A stretch of 64,000 bases of DNA from Diplolepis rosae (lineage: Eukaryota > Arthropoda > Insecta > Hymenoptera > Diplolepididae): NCBI GenBank assembly GCA_030998225.1, contig JAPYXD010000753.1, positions 1,364,001 to 1,428,000 of the forward strand, given 5' to 3'. Position 1 is the first letter of the stretch. Every line of letters starts with the position of its first letter. Both the position numbers and the translations under genes were made by a program. Shown in pieces: positions 22,483 to 34,032 of this stretch. Below the pieces are notes generated by a model. That model ran no database searches and was not told the origin of the DNA. It saw only the letters and a program-made list of their open reading frames with translations.

Positions 22483-24304
22483 TTAAAATCGGTTATTCAC
22501 CGTGAAGTTTCGATCTTCTTCATTTGCTGATAGCTGGTGGAGAATATTACGTATTCCGCATAGACATTCCACATCTAGATATTTATGGACTATAGTTGAT
22601 TCATCAAACTCTTCAATGAGGATTCCTATTAATTCATTCTGGAAGAATAGAAGATCACCTATTTTTTCCTGAAAAGTCACAAGATTTCATTTTTGAGCTA
22701 TATCTTGAAAAGTATAAGTACAGAATGATAAACCCATCAATTATATTGTTAATCGTATACCAGTTTCTGCCCATAATCCTGGCTGGAAAAAAATATTAGG
22801 TGTATTTGTAATACGATTGCTACGCGATTATGCCAATCCAAAATGATACTTTTTAATGCATAAAAACGGAATGAAAAACTCTTTGCATTTTTTTTTGCAA
22901 TTTTTGCATTTTGCGTAGGTAAAACTTAGTATTCATGTGCAATTACTATTCCTTGAAATGTCCGGAAATCAAACTCATCTTGTGAGTATAGTGTGATGTT
23001 GAGATGTAATATTTCATTTTTATCTATATTGGTACATATTTAACAGTTTCCAGGTCTAGTTTTCGTTCAGGTTCAATGCTCTCCACTATCTGCAAGGGAA
23101 TTCAACTTTTTTTAAATTATATGTGTATGTACAAATATACCACAACTTTCAGACGTTACAATAAGAAATAAACTGCAACTAATTCAATGCTTCAAATTTC
23201 ATAACAAATATATTTAAAAAATTTTATAAATTTGAAATTTTATTCTTTTATGTAATGTATAACACAGAAAGCATGTAGAAAAAATAGGTGTCATCTTCAC
23301 TCAGACTTTAGCGCAAAATGTTCATTTCAGTCTAGAACTTTAGTAAAGATAAGATTAAGTTCTATGTACACTGAAAAAAAGTTTGGTTGTCCCATCTAAT
23401 TTATTGGATGTCACAAACACGAGTTGCTTGCTGTAACTATCCCGAATAGTAACACTCTTTATTACGATCGTCTGGTTTTACTTAGCCAGAATTGGTTGTG
23501 TCAAACAATCAACTGGATGGGGCCTCTGAGTCCAACGAATTTAGAAACATTCTTCTAAAAAAAAAATGATTATTCCTCACCAGTAGCAAAGCAATGTCAT
23601 TTTCTACCTTCTTCAGTATTGTACTGGCTTTCAGCTCATTTTGGCGCAAATATATTAGGGGCTCTTTATTATTTCCTATAATTCTCTTGTGGACAAGGAC
23701 GCTTGCAGCACGCAAGCAGACGCCCATACCGACAATTTTAGTATCTTCCAGAATGTAAGCTATAGATAACCCAGCTGTAGTAAACCTTCCCTCCGGTACA
23801 TAATCGTAACCCTTTGCTGCTAATAGACTAAATAATGTCGAATTCACCTCTGCTGAAAACATATTCAAACAAATTGAGTTGGCAATAAAAACGGAACTCT
23901 GTCGATAAAATCATCTTTAAAGACATTAAAACTTTCTTATGTAAAGTGAAAATAAAGTTAGTGAAACAACTCTTTAAATTTTGATCCACTGTTTTTTTTC
24001 AGATTTTAATCCCCTAACAGTGTAACCATAGCATCTTAGCTAAGCTAATAAAATTTATAGTAGCTTCAACTAAAAATAATTAGTGCGAATGTATTAATTG
24101 TAATTATCCTAGAAATTTCTCTCAGTTTATGTTAGCATATTTTGCTTTTGGAATATTTATCAATTAATATCTGGTGAAAGGAAATGAGGTAGGATCATTT
24201 TTATTGGGAAATGATTGGATTGTGGATAATTGAAAACAGTAATTACCTTCAGAGTAAGCAGTGGATAAAAATGAAGAAAGTATTATAGCAGTCACGAGTT
24301 TCAT
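22483..24304 (-). pseudogene. Gene 2, broken copy of the serine protease homolog-like gene
   Basis: E1 24304-24247 and E2 23852-23581 are intact, with signal peptide MKLVTAIILSSFLSTAYSE and DIALLL kept. E3 (23089-22947) is 143 bp instead of 144: one base is missing near 23024, giving an immediate in-frame TAG after the YVPI motif. E4 (from 22782) has two extra bases and loses its 3' part and donor, because a deletion joins it directly to the intron before E5. E5 (22668-22483) is open and reads EKIGDLLFFQ at the former GDSGGPL loop. With two frameshifts and a lost donor the copy cannot encode the full protein. The E3 change alone could be an assembly error, but the E4 damage could not easily be one. 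Confidence 0.7.
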
Positions 24305-24352
24305 TTTTTTAACTTACAGAAAACTCACTGTGATGATTTCTGGTTACAATTG

Positions 24353-24360
24353 TATTTATA
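24353..24360 (-). promoter_or_regulatory. TATA box of gene 2
   Basis: TATAAATA on the minus strand, 48 bp before the exon 1 ATG, in the same context (TATAAATACAATTG) as the sister genes. It is preserved although the coding part is broken. Confidence 0.65.
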
Positions 24361-24899
24361 GGTCTCAGTACTTACGTAATTATTTGAACACATTCCGTTG
24401 TACATACTCGATTATAATCGAGAAAAATAACTCCTGGCCATAAAATAGTTAAGAACATTGTTAACTACATATATCACGTCAGTATTCCCAGGATTTGTTC
24501 TGAGTGTACAGTTTACTCGAATAAAATTTTCTTGTGCACAAACAAATTTTCTTATCATTAATACAATCGTTTTTCAATGTAAAAAATAGTTAAAGAATAT
24601 TTAAGATTGATTTTGATTTTTAATTTATGTATATAATAGTAATAGTAATTTTTAAAATATACGATATTAGTTATTTGAGTATTTCTTTATAATGAACAAA
24701 TTGCTTGAACTCGATAAACTTGCATACGGTCCCGGTTGGTCTTTTGTAATTTTGATAATTATCTCATACAATGAATTAATATCATCGTGCAAAAGAAATC
24801 TAGTTAAATGTTATGAAATGTTATTTTTAAAGTATTTGACTGATTAAACGAGGATCCGGGATTTCTCCTTGATTTTACTTTTTTATCATCTAAAATTTA

Positions 24900-25175
24900 T
24901 TGGCGTCACAGTCTGTGCCTTCCATCCTTGTGGATAGCCTCCTTCGCCTGAGCGATTTCCTGTAGGTCCGTTATACAGTTAAGCTCCTTACGAAGCTAAA
25001 AGGTCTCCTGCCTTTTCTTTGCCAATGAATCTATTGACGGAACGCTCGCCAAGACCAACACAGCACTCGTCGACACAGTTCTATATGCTGAGACTATTTT
25101 CAGCGCATCACCTTTTTGCGCTGAGAACAGTCTTCTCAGGATAGCATGGTTTTGTAGGGCCCCATCCACTGAGAA
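24900..25175 (-). mobile_element. Short fragment related to the R1-type retrotransposon at 56 kb
   Basis: Shares GTCTGTGCCTTCCATCCTTG with 56524-56545, where it is part of a non-LTR reverse transcriptase region. The remainder is GC-richer than the surroundings but has no recognisable open frame. Confidence 0.4.
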
Positions 25176-25933
25176 AAATAGATACTAAAATGAGATACTA
25201 GAATGTTGGATATTACCTTATATCATCTAGATTATACTACATAATATCTAATATATTTTTTTAAATATACAAGATATTAATCACCAATAACACTTTATAT
25301 TCAAAATTCAAAATATTAGATATTAAACTTTAATATCTAAGATTTTTATAAACAGTAGCGTGCACGTGCCTGAGGAAAAGTCATGTGATCAGAGTCTTTG
25401 AATTCCATGTAATTTGTCTATCGCGCTCGCCCATAGTTTTGCCGGTCGCATGGTTTTTGGTTTCGACACTGAAATAATAATGTTGTGTCTATATGAAGTT
25501 TTGAAGTGTGATTTTTGAAAAATTTTTATATTACCAGTACTGAAATCAGTAAGTATCTATCTATATAAGTATATAATTTTTATACCTTCAATATTTGAAA
25601 CGAATTCCCTAACCTCTCAATAACTCGTTCTTTATGTAGCCGTTTTTAAATTCAACATCGAATCGGAATTTATTTACTGGAATTCGTAATAGTTTCCAAA
25701 TCTTTACAATTATGTTGAACGTTTTTATAATCTCCATTTATTAACAGGTTGCCTTGACTTTGAGAATAATAATCAACAAAATATGGACTTGCGAAAACTC
25801 TTAGATCGAGGAATTTGAGAAAAAAAGGAGATTATAAGACAAAATTTGTTAGAAGTCCAGATTGTGTATGTTTAAAAATATATAAGGAAAATGACCGAGC
25901 TGGACAAGTAGAAGTCAAAGTTTATTATTGAAT

Positions 25934-25977
25934 GGCCAACGTTTCGAAGACAAAACACCGTCTTCCTCTTCAGGGCC
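25934..25977 (-). ncRNA. Hammerhead-ribozyme-like motif, 5' inverted copy
   Basis: Exact reverse complement of the 44-base motif at 29450-29493: GGCC, CTGAAGA core, GGAAGAC/GTCTTC stem II, GAAAC core, GTT, GGCC. It lies in the inverted arm at the 5' end of the element. Confidence 0.6.
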
Positions 25978-26494
25978 GAAAACGGCTGGCCATTCAATAA
26001 TAAACTTTGACTTCTACTTGTCCAGCTCGGTCATTTTCCTTATATATTTTTAAACATACACAATCTGGACTTCTAACAAATTTTGAATTAACGGCATTGG
26101 ACTAGAGATATGCCTTTCGCTTCTACATTCTAAGGAACTTCGCAAGGAAATATTCTACTCCTGCGTTGACTTGTATTTATTTAAATTTTTTATTATATAT
26201 ATATTTTTTAATGTGTGTTATTATCCTCCATATATTTTTAAGTAATTAGTTTCTTCCTCAATTTTTCTGTAATTTTCGTATCTTATATTTACCTCTGTCC
26301 TGTATAACATTATACTTTAAATTCTTTTTGTAATAGCAACGTTAATTCCATCTAATAAGACACAATGTTCCTTCGAGAAATTTTTGACCAATTTGGTGAA
26401 TTTCCTTTTTTACAAGTTAAAAAGTATATTAACATTTGTGATGAGATTAGAGTCATCAAGGATAGGAAAGATTTTTTACTGAAGTGCAAAAATA

Positions 26495-26902
26495 ATGAAA
26501 TTTTTTCCTTCTCATATCTATAACATCAGTTTCAAGTTTAAAAGTATATTTTTTCATAGCCGTTCTTGCCAAAAAAGATTTAATAATAAACTTTCTTTAC
26601 TTAAAAAACAACTTAGAGACCTGGAATTAAAAGATTCACACATACATCTCAATTTTCTTTTCAAAAATAAGTTAAGTCTTGAAATATTAATTAAAAATCT
26701 ACTTCCTTGCAGTTACTATGAATTATTAATAAATTTTCAAAATAACAAAATTTTAAATCCTCTTAATAGTAAACTTTCAAACAAATTCCACAAATTATTA
26801 CAGAAACAAAATCCAGAACCTATATTAACTTTAAACCAACATAAAAGGTTAAATCTAATTGATAATAATAGGGATCCTTGGATTGTTAACTTGGCCCCCT
26901 AA
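26495..26902 (+). pseudogene. Penelope-like element 2, N-terminal segment
   Basis: 135-aa open stretch, Lys/Asn/Leu-rich, with no recognised domain. It is in the same frame as the RT that follows after a TAA at 26900 and a short gap. It is most likely the N-terminal extension of the polyprotein, cut by a stop mutation. Confidence 0.6.
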
Positions 26903-26929
26903 CCTATTCCTGAGAATGTCTCAGATATT

Positions 26930-28213
26930 TTGAGAATGGGTGAAGGGTTCAGTTCACAGTACATAAGAAAAAAGTCTAATCAGGTCATTGAGCTGATTAA
27001 GGACTTGGAATCTAACATTACAAAAATACCAGTGGATAATAGACAATCTTTCAGAAATTCATTCATTGAGATTTCACATCAATATATCCGCAAACAACAA
27101 CATATAAATGCTATCGATAAAAGTATTGCTAATAATATCACTTTATCAAATAAATTCCTACAGAAAAATAAAGACATTTTCGTTACTAAAGCTGATAAAG
27201 GTAACATCACGGTTCTCATGAATCATAGTGATTACATTGCAAAAATGGAAATTTTATTTAATGATATTAATAATTATAGACTTATCAATGATGATCCTAC
27301 CCTCAAACTCAAGAAACTTACACAAAAGATACTTAATGATTGGAGGCAAAGAGGATATTTGTGTAAAGATGTAAAAAAACATGAAATTAATAATGATAAC
27401 TCTAACTTAGCTAGAGCTTATGGCCTCCCTAAAATACACAAAGAAAATTATCCTCTCAGGATTATAGTTTCTGATATTAATTCCCCCACTTGCATATTAT
27501 CAAAATATCTCAAAACAATAATTACCAAATCCTTACCGACACCTAGTTCTAACATTAAAAATTCCTGGGAGTTCAAACAGAAAATTGAAAAATGTAATAT
27601 TCCACCGAATTATGTGCTACTTTCCCTTGATGTTACTTCTCTTTTTACTAATATTCCTAATGAGTTGGTCCTGATAGGCCTTGAAAAAAGATGGGAACTA
27701 ATTAAAAACAATACAAATATTCCAAAAAAATCCTTTTTAAATGCAGTTGAATTTATTCTTAATTCCACTTTTTTCAAATTTAATAATAAGTTCTATAATC
27801 AAGTCTCTGGCACTCCCATGGGTTCTTCTATCTCTCCTATCATAGCCGATTTGGTAATGGTGGATTTGGAAACAGGAATTTTAGGTTCTTTTGACTTCTT
27901 GATCCCTTGGTATTTTAGATATGTGGATGACACAATACTGTGCGTCCCTAAGGATAAAATAGACCTTGTTTTGTGTAAATTTAACTCTTATAATCCGAGA
28001 CTCCAATTTACTTATGAAATTGAGTCTAATAATGCTTTGAGCTTTCTAGATATTAAATTGATAAGAGTTGACAATGTTCGTATTGTGACCAATTGGTATG
28101 GAAAAAATACTTACTCTGGTAGGTTTTTAAATTTTTTGTCTTGCCACCCTTTTAACCAGAAAATTGCAGTTATTAAAAATTTGACGGATCGAGCCATCCT
28201 TTTGTCTCATTAA
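26930..28213 (+). pseudogene. Penelope-like element 2 reverse transcriptase
   Basis: Shows ADKGNITVL, ARAYGLPKIHKENYPLRIIV, SLDVTSLFTNIP (motif A), TPMGSSISPIIADLVM (motif B) and RYVDDTILCVPKDKI (motif C). It ends in an in-frame TAA (28211-28213) before the endonuclease. The core is complete, but flanking stops at both ends break the full protein. Only about 40-50% similar by eye to element 1, so a different lineage. Confidence 0.88.
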
Positions 28214-28252
28214 TCCTTCCATGAAGAAAACCTTATATTAATTAAACAATTA

Positions 28253-28876
28253 TTGATTTTGAATAATTATCCTATTAACCTCATCAATAAACAAATAGCT
28301 AAAAGAATCACATATTTAAATAATAACAGAGGCAGTAACTTATCTAATAATAAAAAACTTGATAGCAATAATAAATATATTACTATCCCTTATTTTGGCC
28401 AAATATCACATAAAATAAAAAGAATCCTTAAGTCTTATGATATTACAACCTCTTTCAGAAATAATTGTTCCCTTAAACAATTTATTAAATTAGGTAAAGA
28501 TTCCTTAAATAACTGTGACCAAAGTAACTTTGTTTACAAGATTAACTGCGATAATTGTGGTAAAAGTTATGTGGGACAGACAAAAAGACTCCTTAAAATT
28601 AGATGTAATGAACACATAAATAACATTAAACTTAATTCTAAATACCACAATGTAATCACTAAGCATATTATAGAGAATCGTGACCACAATTTTAACTGGG
28701 AAAAAATAAAAATAATCCATAAAGAAAATAACCTCTCAAAAAGATTGATTGCTGAAATGATTTTTATAAAAAAAGAAAAGGACAATAGTCTAAATAAAAT
28801 AATTGACTGTGACAATCTTAACGAATCATATTTCCCTCTCATCTCAGACATTTCTGATTACAAATTTTCTTACTAG
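28253..28876 (+). pseudogene. Penelope-like element 2 GIY-YIG endonuclease end
   Basis: The same frame resumes after the stop. FVYKINCDNCGKSYVGQTKR is the GIY-YIG core with the CxxC pair, followed by IRCNEHINNIK. Natural termination at 28876; the 3' UTR then runs to the terminal repeat. Confidence 0.85.
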
Positions 28877-29449
28877 GCGAACTTTGATTGTTCATACGAT
28901 ATTGGTGTCCCCCCTCCCTCCCCTCCTTTTTCTTTCTAATTTATTAATTCCAATGTTCTTGCTTTGCTCGGATTACTGATTGACTTAGTGTGTTGGTCTT
29001 TCCTAAAGGCGGGAGATGCTTAACATCTTGCTCTCCCCACCTTCTTCTTCCTTTTCTCTGAATTGTTTTTTAAATACTTGTGTTGCCAGAATATAGTGTT
29101 TTTTTATTGGAATGATGGGATCGATGTTGCTAATTTTTGATATTGTCATACATATTTTACGTATTATAAACAACGATTTATAAATTGTGATCGTTTAAGT
29201 TTTTATCAGCATTGACTAGCCTTATTATTTTGACTTGTTGGTGTACTATATTGGCTTTGACTTTACTTAATGTGTTTCTAATCTACTTACTAAGGTAATA
29301 CTTTTTCTCTATTTGAATTTTTAAAATTTTTAATAGTTCTGTCTAAAATTATTTATTTATAAGTCTCTTTTGTTCCTTATCTTAAATTCTTGTATTATTT
29401 TTTTTTTCTGTAATTCATGTTAATTTTTATTATTAATATTAATAATGTA

Positions 29450-29493
29450 GGCCCTGAAGAGGAAGACGGTGTTTTGTCTTCGAAACGTTGGCC
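29450..29493 (+). ncRNA. Hammerhead-ribozyme-like motif in the 3' terminal repeat
   Basis: GGCC (29450) pairs with GGCC (29490) as stem I. CTGAAGA (29454-29460) matches the CUGANGA core, GAAGAC pairs with GTCTTC (29476-29481) as stem II, and GAAAC (29482-29486) is the second core. Predicted cleavage follows GTT at 29489. Such type I motifs with tiny stem III are known from Penelope-like elements. Confidence 0.65.
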
Positions 29494-30347
29494 ATTCAAT
29501 AATAAACTTTGACTTCTACTTGTCCAGCTCGGTCATTTTCCTTATATATTTTTAGAGATTATAAGAAAATTTTGAATTCCTTGATCAATCATTATTTACA
29601 TCATGTTATATTTTCTTAATTTCATTTTTTCTTTCAATATTCAATCAGTATTTTTACATAATTATTAGACAATTGCATTCAATGACATAAATATTGACAT
29701 TAATTATCTAAGATATTACAGTTTAATATCTCAAATAGTATGACCTGATATCTAATTCTCTATTGATTTTCTAAGATGCTCCATTTTCGAGGACTTGAGA
29801 GAATCAAAAGAGGCGTATTAGCTGTTTAAATCAATGTAATTTTAATCCTCTGTTGATGCTCTTCTCCTGCAGATATTTCCGTTTCTGCACCTTGGAAGAT
29901 CTTAAAGAGTAGCAACGAAGATTCTCGCCTTACCTCCTCTATGATTCTCCATTTTTAAAAGTATATAATTCCTAATGACGTCAGGAATTAGCAACGGTTT
30001 ATTATTATTTATATTTATCGTGTTGATTAAGAGAGGAACGAAAATATAGTACCAGACTTTTGGAAAATAATGAGGAATGTATCAAAGTATCAATGTCTGG
30101 TACATGTCGAATTTTTTTTTGAAAACATTAATTTTGAAAAATGTTATTTTTCGAAATAAAAATCCAAATGGTACCGGAGATTGATTTTTTGACGGATTCC
30201 TCATTGTTGCCTACAATTTCATGATTATATTTACATTCCTGTCCTAATCAACCTGATGAATATAAATAATATAAAATGGTTGGTCATTTGTGACGTCATT
30301 ACGCATCACATATCCTTAAGTACCAGAATGAAAAGGGTTCAACAAGA

Positions 30348-31195
30348 GCGAGTCCTCGATTTTTCGAAAACTATTAGAAATTTTAAAACGTTTTTTTTTT
30401 TAAATAAAAGTACTCTCGAAGGACTACAGCGTTACTATCTAATAGATAGTCCAGTCCCCATCGTTGTCCAGAATGGCCTGGCACCTTTTCGGCATGCTTT
30501 CCACTAATTTTTCAGCGTAGTCTGTTGGTAATTCTTGCCATATCTTCCTGATTTTTTGCGAGAGCTGTTTCAGAGGGAACACGCGTTTTCCCGTAAGCTT
30601 CCTCTTTAAAAAACTCCAGACAATTTCGATTGGATTCGCATCGGGGGACTGTGATGGCCAGTCCAAAGTTGTGATGCCATTTTTTGTTTTCCAGGCGGTG
30701 CAGAGACGGCTTCGATGTTTCGGGTCGTTATTTTCTTGTAAGATCCAATCGGCCGTATCGGCTCCAAACATCTTTGTAGCAGACCTTAGAAGACCACGTT
30801 CATATATTTGGAGCATTTTCTGAGCATTCAAGTTCTCGTTGAAGAGCTCTAAACACCCAAAACCGCGCTGTGAGAAGCATCCCCAAACATGGACCTTCAC
30901 GGGGTGTTTTTTATTGGCTTTATAACGCTCAACCCACTTATTCACAAACGATTTCGACTTTTTGATGTATTTAGCAGCGGTTGTATAGGACATAGGTGGT
31001 TCCTTTGGATGGGTACACAAGAAGACCGCTTCAAAACGTTTCGCGTACACAGAACTCATTATGACTCACGTCTGCTCTCTCCGACGATTGGAGCGCTACT
31101 GAATCGCCTTGGTAATTGCGCCATAGGCCTTTAAATGTACTTTCATTAAAAAAAAAATGTTCAAAAATCTCTAAAAGTTTTCGAAAAACTGAGAA
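30348..31195 (-). mobile_element. Tc1-like transposon, internally deleted
   Basis: Imperfect inverted termini share TTTTTCGAAAACT near 30360 and 31180. The minus-strand frame (31059-30439, 206 aa) joins an HTH start (AAKYIKKSKSFVNKWVERYK) to the catalytic half: HVWGCFS, LQENNDPKHRSRLCTAW, LDWPSQSPDANPIEIVW, a DD34E layout. The first catalytic Asp region is deleted, so it is inactive. Confidence 0.85.
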
Positions 31196-31289
31196 TCCAG
31201 AAAGTATCAAGAGAAGCAAAAGAGAATCAAGAGAGTATCAAGAGAAGCAAAAGACAATCAAGAGAGTATCAAGAGAAGCAAGAGAGAAT

Positions 31290-31497
31290 CAATAGTTCGA
31301 CTCGGGAATGCACCACGCTCGCCACTAGTCTTCTTTTTGCTTCCCTGGATCCACCAATATTGAGCATGAGCCGAACCAAATTTGCTCCACATTGGATGGC
31401 CTTGGCAGTACTCGATGCTTTTTTTCCACTCAACCTCATGTTCTCCGAGAGACCGTTCTCCCCGACCAAGAGACTCTGAAGTCGTTGTAGAATTCAT
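31290..31497 (-). pseudogene. R1-type reverse transcriptase fragment
   Basis: The minus strand reads SGKKASSTAKAIQCGANLVR and LMLNIGGSREAKRRLVASVV, the thumb-side segment of R1-clade reverse transcriptases. The boundary sequence (GAGACCGTTCTCC..GACCAAGAGACT) is shared with 57105-57135. Confidence 0.6.
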
Positions 31498-32539
31498 ATT
31501 CTGGAATTAAGTTCAATATATTCATAACAGTCTCTAAAAAGTGTAGAAGAAACATTAGTATTTTAAATACCAAATATTATGAATCTCCATTTGAAATCAT
31601 GTTATGAATATGAAGTTGCCAGAAACCTAGCGACGCGCAGCAAAAATCAAAACATTCATTCACGGTTTTTCGTATAATTCGTTTCAAAATGTCCTCCGAG
31701 TGCTTCCGATGTTTTCCGATGGGCTTCGTAGACTAGACCCAAGGCGAATGTGAAGTTAGCACCCGACTATGAAAATTTCGATTTTTTTTATGGAATCGTT
31801 TGGTAGCGTTTGGTATCCCACTTTTAAGGTTTGGTAGTCAAAATTAGAAAGGTTATTAAGTTTATAACATTGTGATGATATTTTGAAATTACAAGCAAAT
31901 TTTATTAATAGTTTTTTCGAAATTATTTTGTCGTGTTTGTTATTTTATTTTGTGTTTTTTGGTATTAACATTAAACGATTTGGTTTGATTTCTTCATAAA
32001 TATCAAAGAAAATATATTGTTGTGGAGTAATTGCTCCACGCACTTAACAGACATTCCTGCACTCTCTTAGACTTAGCGCGAAATTTAAATCCCAAATAAA
32101 CTGACTCTCACTAGAGAAGCTATTTGGTACTATAATTACATACAGAAGGTTTTTTACACTTTTTATTAATAATTTTTGAAGGCGTGAGAAATACTTTCAT
32201 TCAGTTATTTGAGTATAATGCGTATATTAATAAGTATGCAAAACATTATTTCCTTTTACTGCATTAGAATATATGTAAACCTAGTTAGCTTCATCGGCTG
32301 ACGATTTTACATCTTTTTATCAATCATTGAGTCGAATTTGACTACTAATTACTATTTTAAGGGATCGTTTACACGCTTTTTGTAAAATGTATATAATATA
32401 TATAATGAGAGTGAATGATACGAAAATATCATTTTTATCCAGTTTTTCACAACCTATATCCTTCACTCTCATTACTTTCTGGATGCAAGATGCATGCATA
32501 TAGAGGTGAAGTATCTCATTCGGATGAAGACTTGCACGA

Positions 32540-33000
32540 ATGTTATCTTAACAACAGAAAAATAATTTTATTAATAAATTTTATTTTTGACCCAACTTTT
32601 TTTCTTATCGCTTCTTACCAAATTTAAAAAAATTATGCGATTCTAATAAATCATGAATCATTTTTTCAGAAAAAAGATTTCCTACAACTTTACCATTTCT
32701 GATATTCAAAAATATACTCTTTAATGGTGAAAACCATTAAAAAACATTTTCCAAATCGAAATTTTTATAAACAAATTGCTGAATTTGATAATAATTTATT
32801 CATTTTCGAAAATTGTAAATGGCTACGTTGTAGGGAATCTGTTTCTTGAAAAAGTGATTTGTTATTTAGTAAAATCGCAAATTTTTTTAAACTTGGTAAG
32901 AAGGGATAAGACAAAAAATTAGGGCAAAAATAAAATTTATTAATAAAATTAATTTTCTGTATTTCAATTTTTTTCATGGTAATTAATCTTTTTTCTTTCA
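32540..33000. mobile_element. Worn foldback element
   Basis: Inverted arms start TTTTATTAATAAATTTTATT and end with the complement. The internal sequence (AATCATGAATCATTTTTTCA, TGCTGAATTTGATAATAATT) is shared with the TTAA-flanked foldback at 49356-50022, making it an older relative. Confidence 0.65.
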
Positions 33001-33059
33001 AAATAGCCCTTCAATAATAATATTGCTATTCTTGAAAGCAAAATTATCTATTTTTGCCT

Positions 33060-33535
33060 GAGGTCTAATTTTCGTGAATCAATTACCATATAAATAAGGT
33101 ATAAAAATAAGATTTGTGTGTGTGTGTGTTTGCACTGAAATCTCCCCTCTTCTCAGTGCTAAAACTCTCCCCTCTATCTTCCCTTTGTTTTGCACGCGTT
33201 AGAAAAAGACAAAAGAATTGTTAATTTGAAGCCGTCACTTCTGAAGGTCAAACCTTATGGTAGTCTGTGATTTTTCATATAGTGGTTTTCAGATTCACAT
33301 ATTCTTTGTTTACCTTCGCAACTTTGATATAGTGAATTTCAAATTCTTGTAGGTTTTATAACAGTTAGTAGAACATATATTCAATTTATTTAAAGGAAAA
33401 TATTAATTTCGTCGCTTGAAAACCACTATATTAATTTCTGATACGTAAACCCTGTTTGCCTCATTTCAAAACGATGTCATACTAAAATATAATTTATTTT
33501 TATGATTTACTCTAACGAAATGTCTCTCAGTGTAC
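33060..33535. repeat. Interspersed repeat A copy
   Basis: Same order as at 20.7 kb: a GT run (33115-33129), GCACGCGTTAGAAAAAGACA, TTCATATAGTGGTTTTCAGA, CCACTATATTAATTTCTGAT and the end CTAACGAAATGTCTCTCAGTG. Confidence 0.65.
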
Positions 33536-33849
33536 TCCAACTCCCTATTATTAATAGGTATGCCAACAAACATTTTTCCATCAATTATTATTTTGACGCA
33601 AACAAATAATTAGATTATATCATTAGATAATACTAATTCCTGAAAAGAGTCTCTTTAACATACTGAATATAAATAATAATGAACCTTTGATCATTTCTGA
33701 CGTCATTTTGAAATTGTGAAATGTCGAAATTTTGAACATTAAAATTGTATCATACAAAGAATTCATACAATAACACGAAATTGGGTTATAAGTCTGTCAG
33801 AATTTAAAAATCAGAAAGTGGAGTAAATTTGAGTTGCATAATATTATGC

Positions 33850-34023
33850 CACTAAGAAAACAGTTTGTTCTAATGAAACAAACTTATCATTGAGATACGG
33901 CGAAAAATCGATTTGATTGATACGAACCTATATTATTCAATCTGAAAAAATCGTGATAAATTTTAAGTAAACGATTTGTTCCAAATAAACAAAATTTGAT
34001 TGAAACAAAATGTTTTCTCAGTG
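33850..34023. mobile_element. MITE in the 3' UTR of gene 3
   Basis: Shortened 174-bp version of the shared MITE (CACTAAGAAAACAG at one end, TTTTCTCAGTG at the other), directly behind the gene 3 stop codon. Confidence 0.7.
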
Positions 34024-34032
34024 TAGTACCAC

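Larger units (their letters stand above)
25840..29554 (+). mobile_element. Penelope-like retroelement 2
   Basis: 3715 bp with a 12-bp target duplication GAGATTATAAGA (25828-25839 and 29555-29566). The 5' end is a palindrome with arms of about 95 bp around 25840-26085. The same terminal segment (GGCCATTCAATAATAAAC to CTTATATATTTTTA) recurs at the 3' end (29490-29554), giving the mixed inverted/direct terminal repeats known from Penelope-like elements. It encodes RT plus GIY-YIG in one frame with two stops. Confidence 0.9.

Noticed and set aside
28505..28851. Minus-strand frames of 71 and 94 codons
   Set aside because: They are shadows of the GIY-YIG domain coded on the plus strand of Penelope-like element 2.
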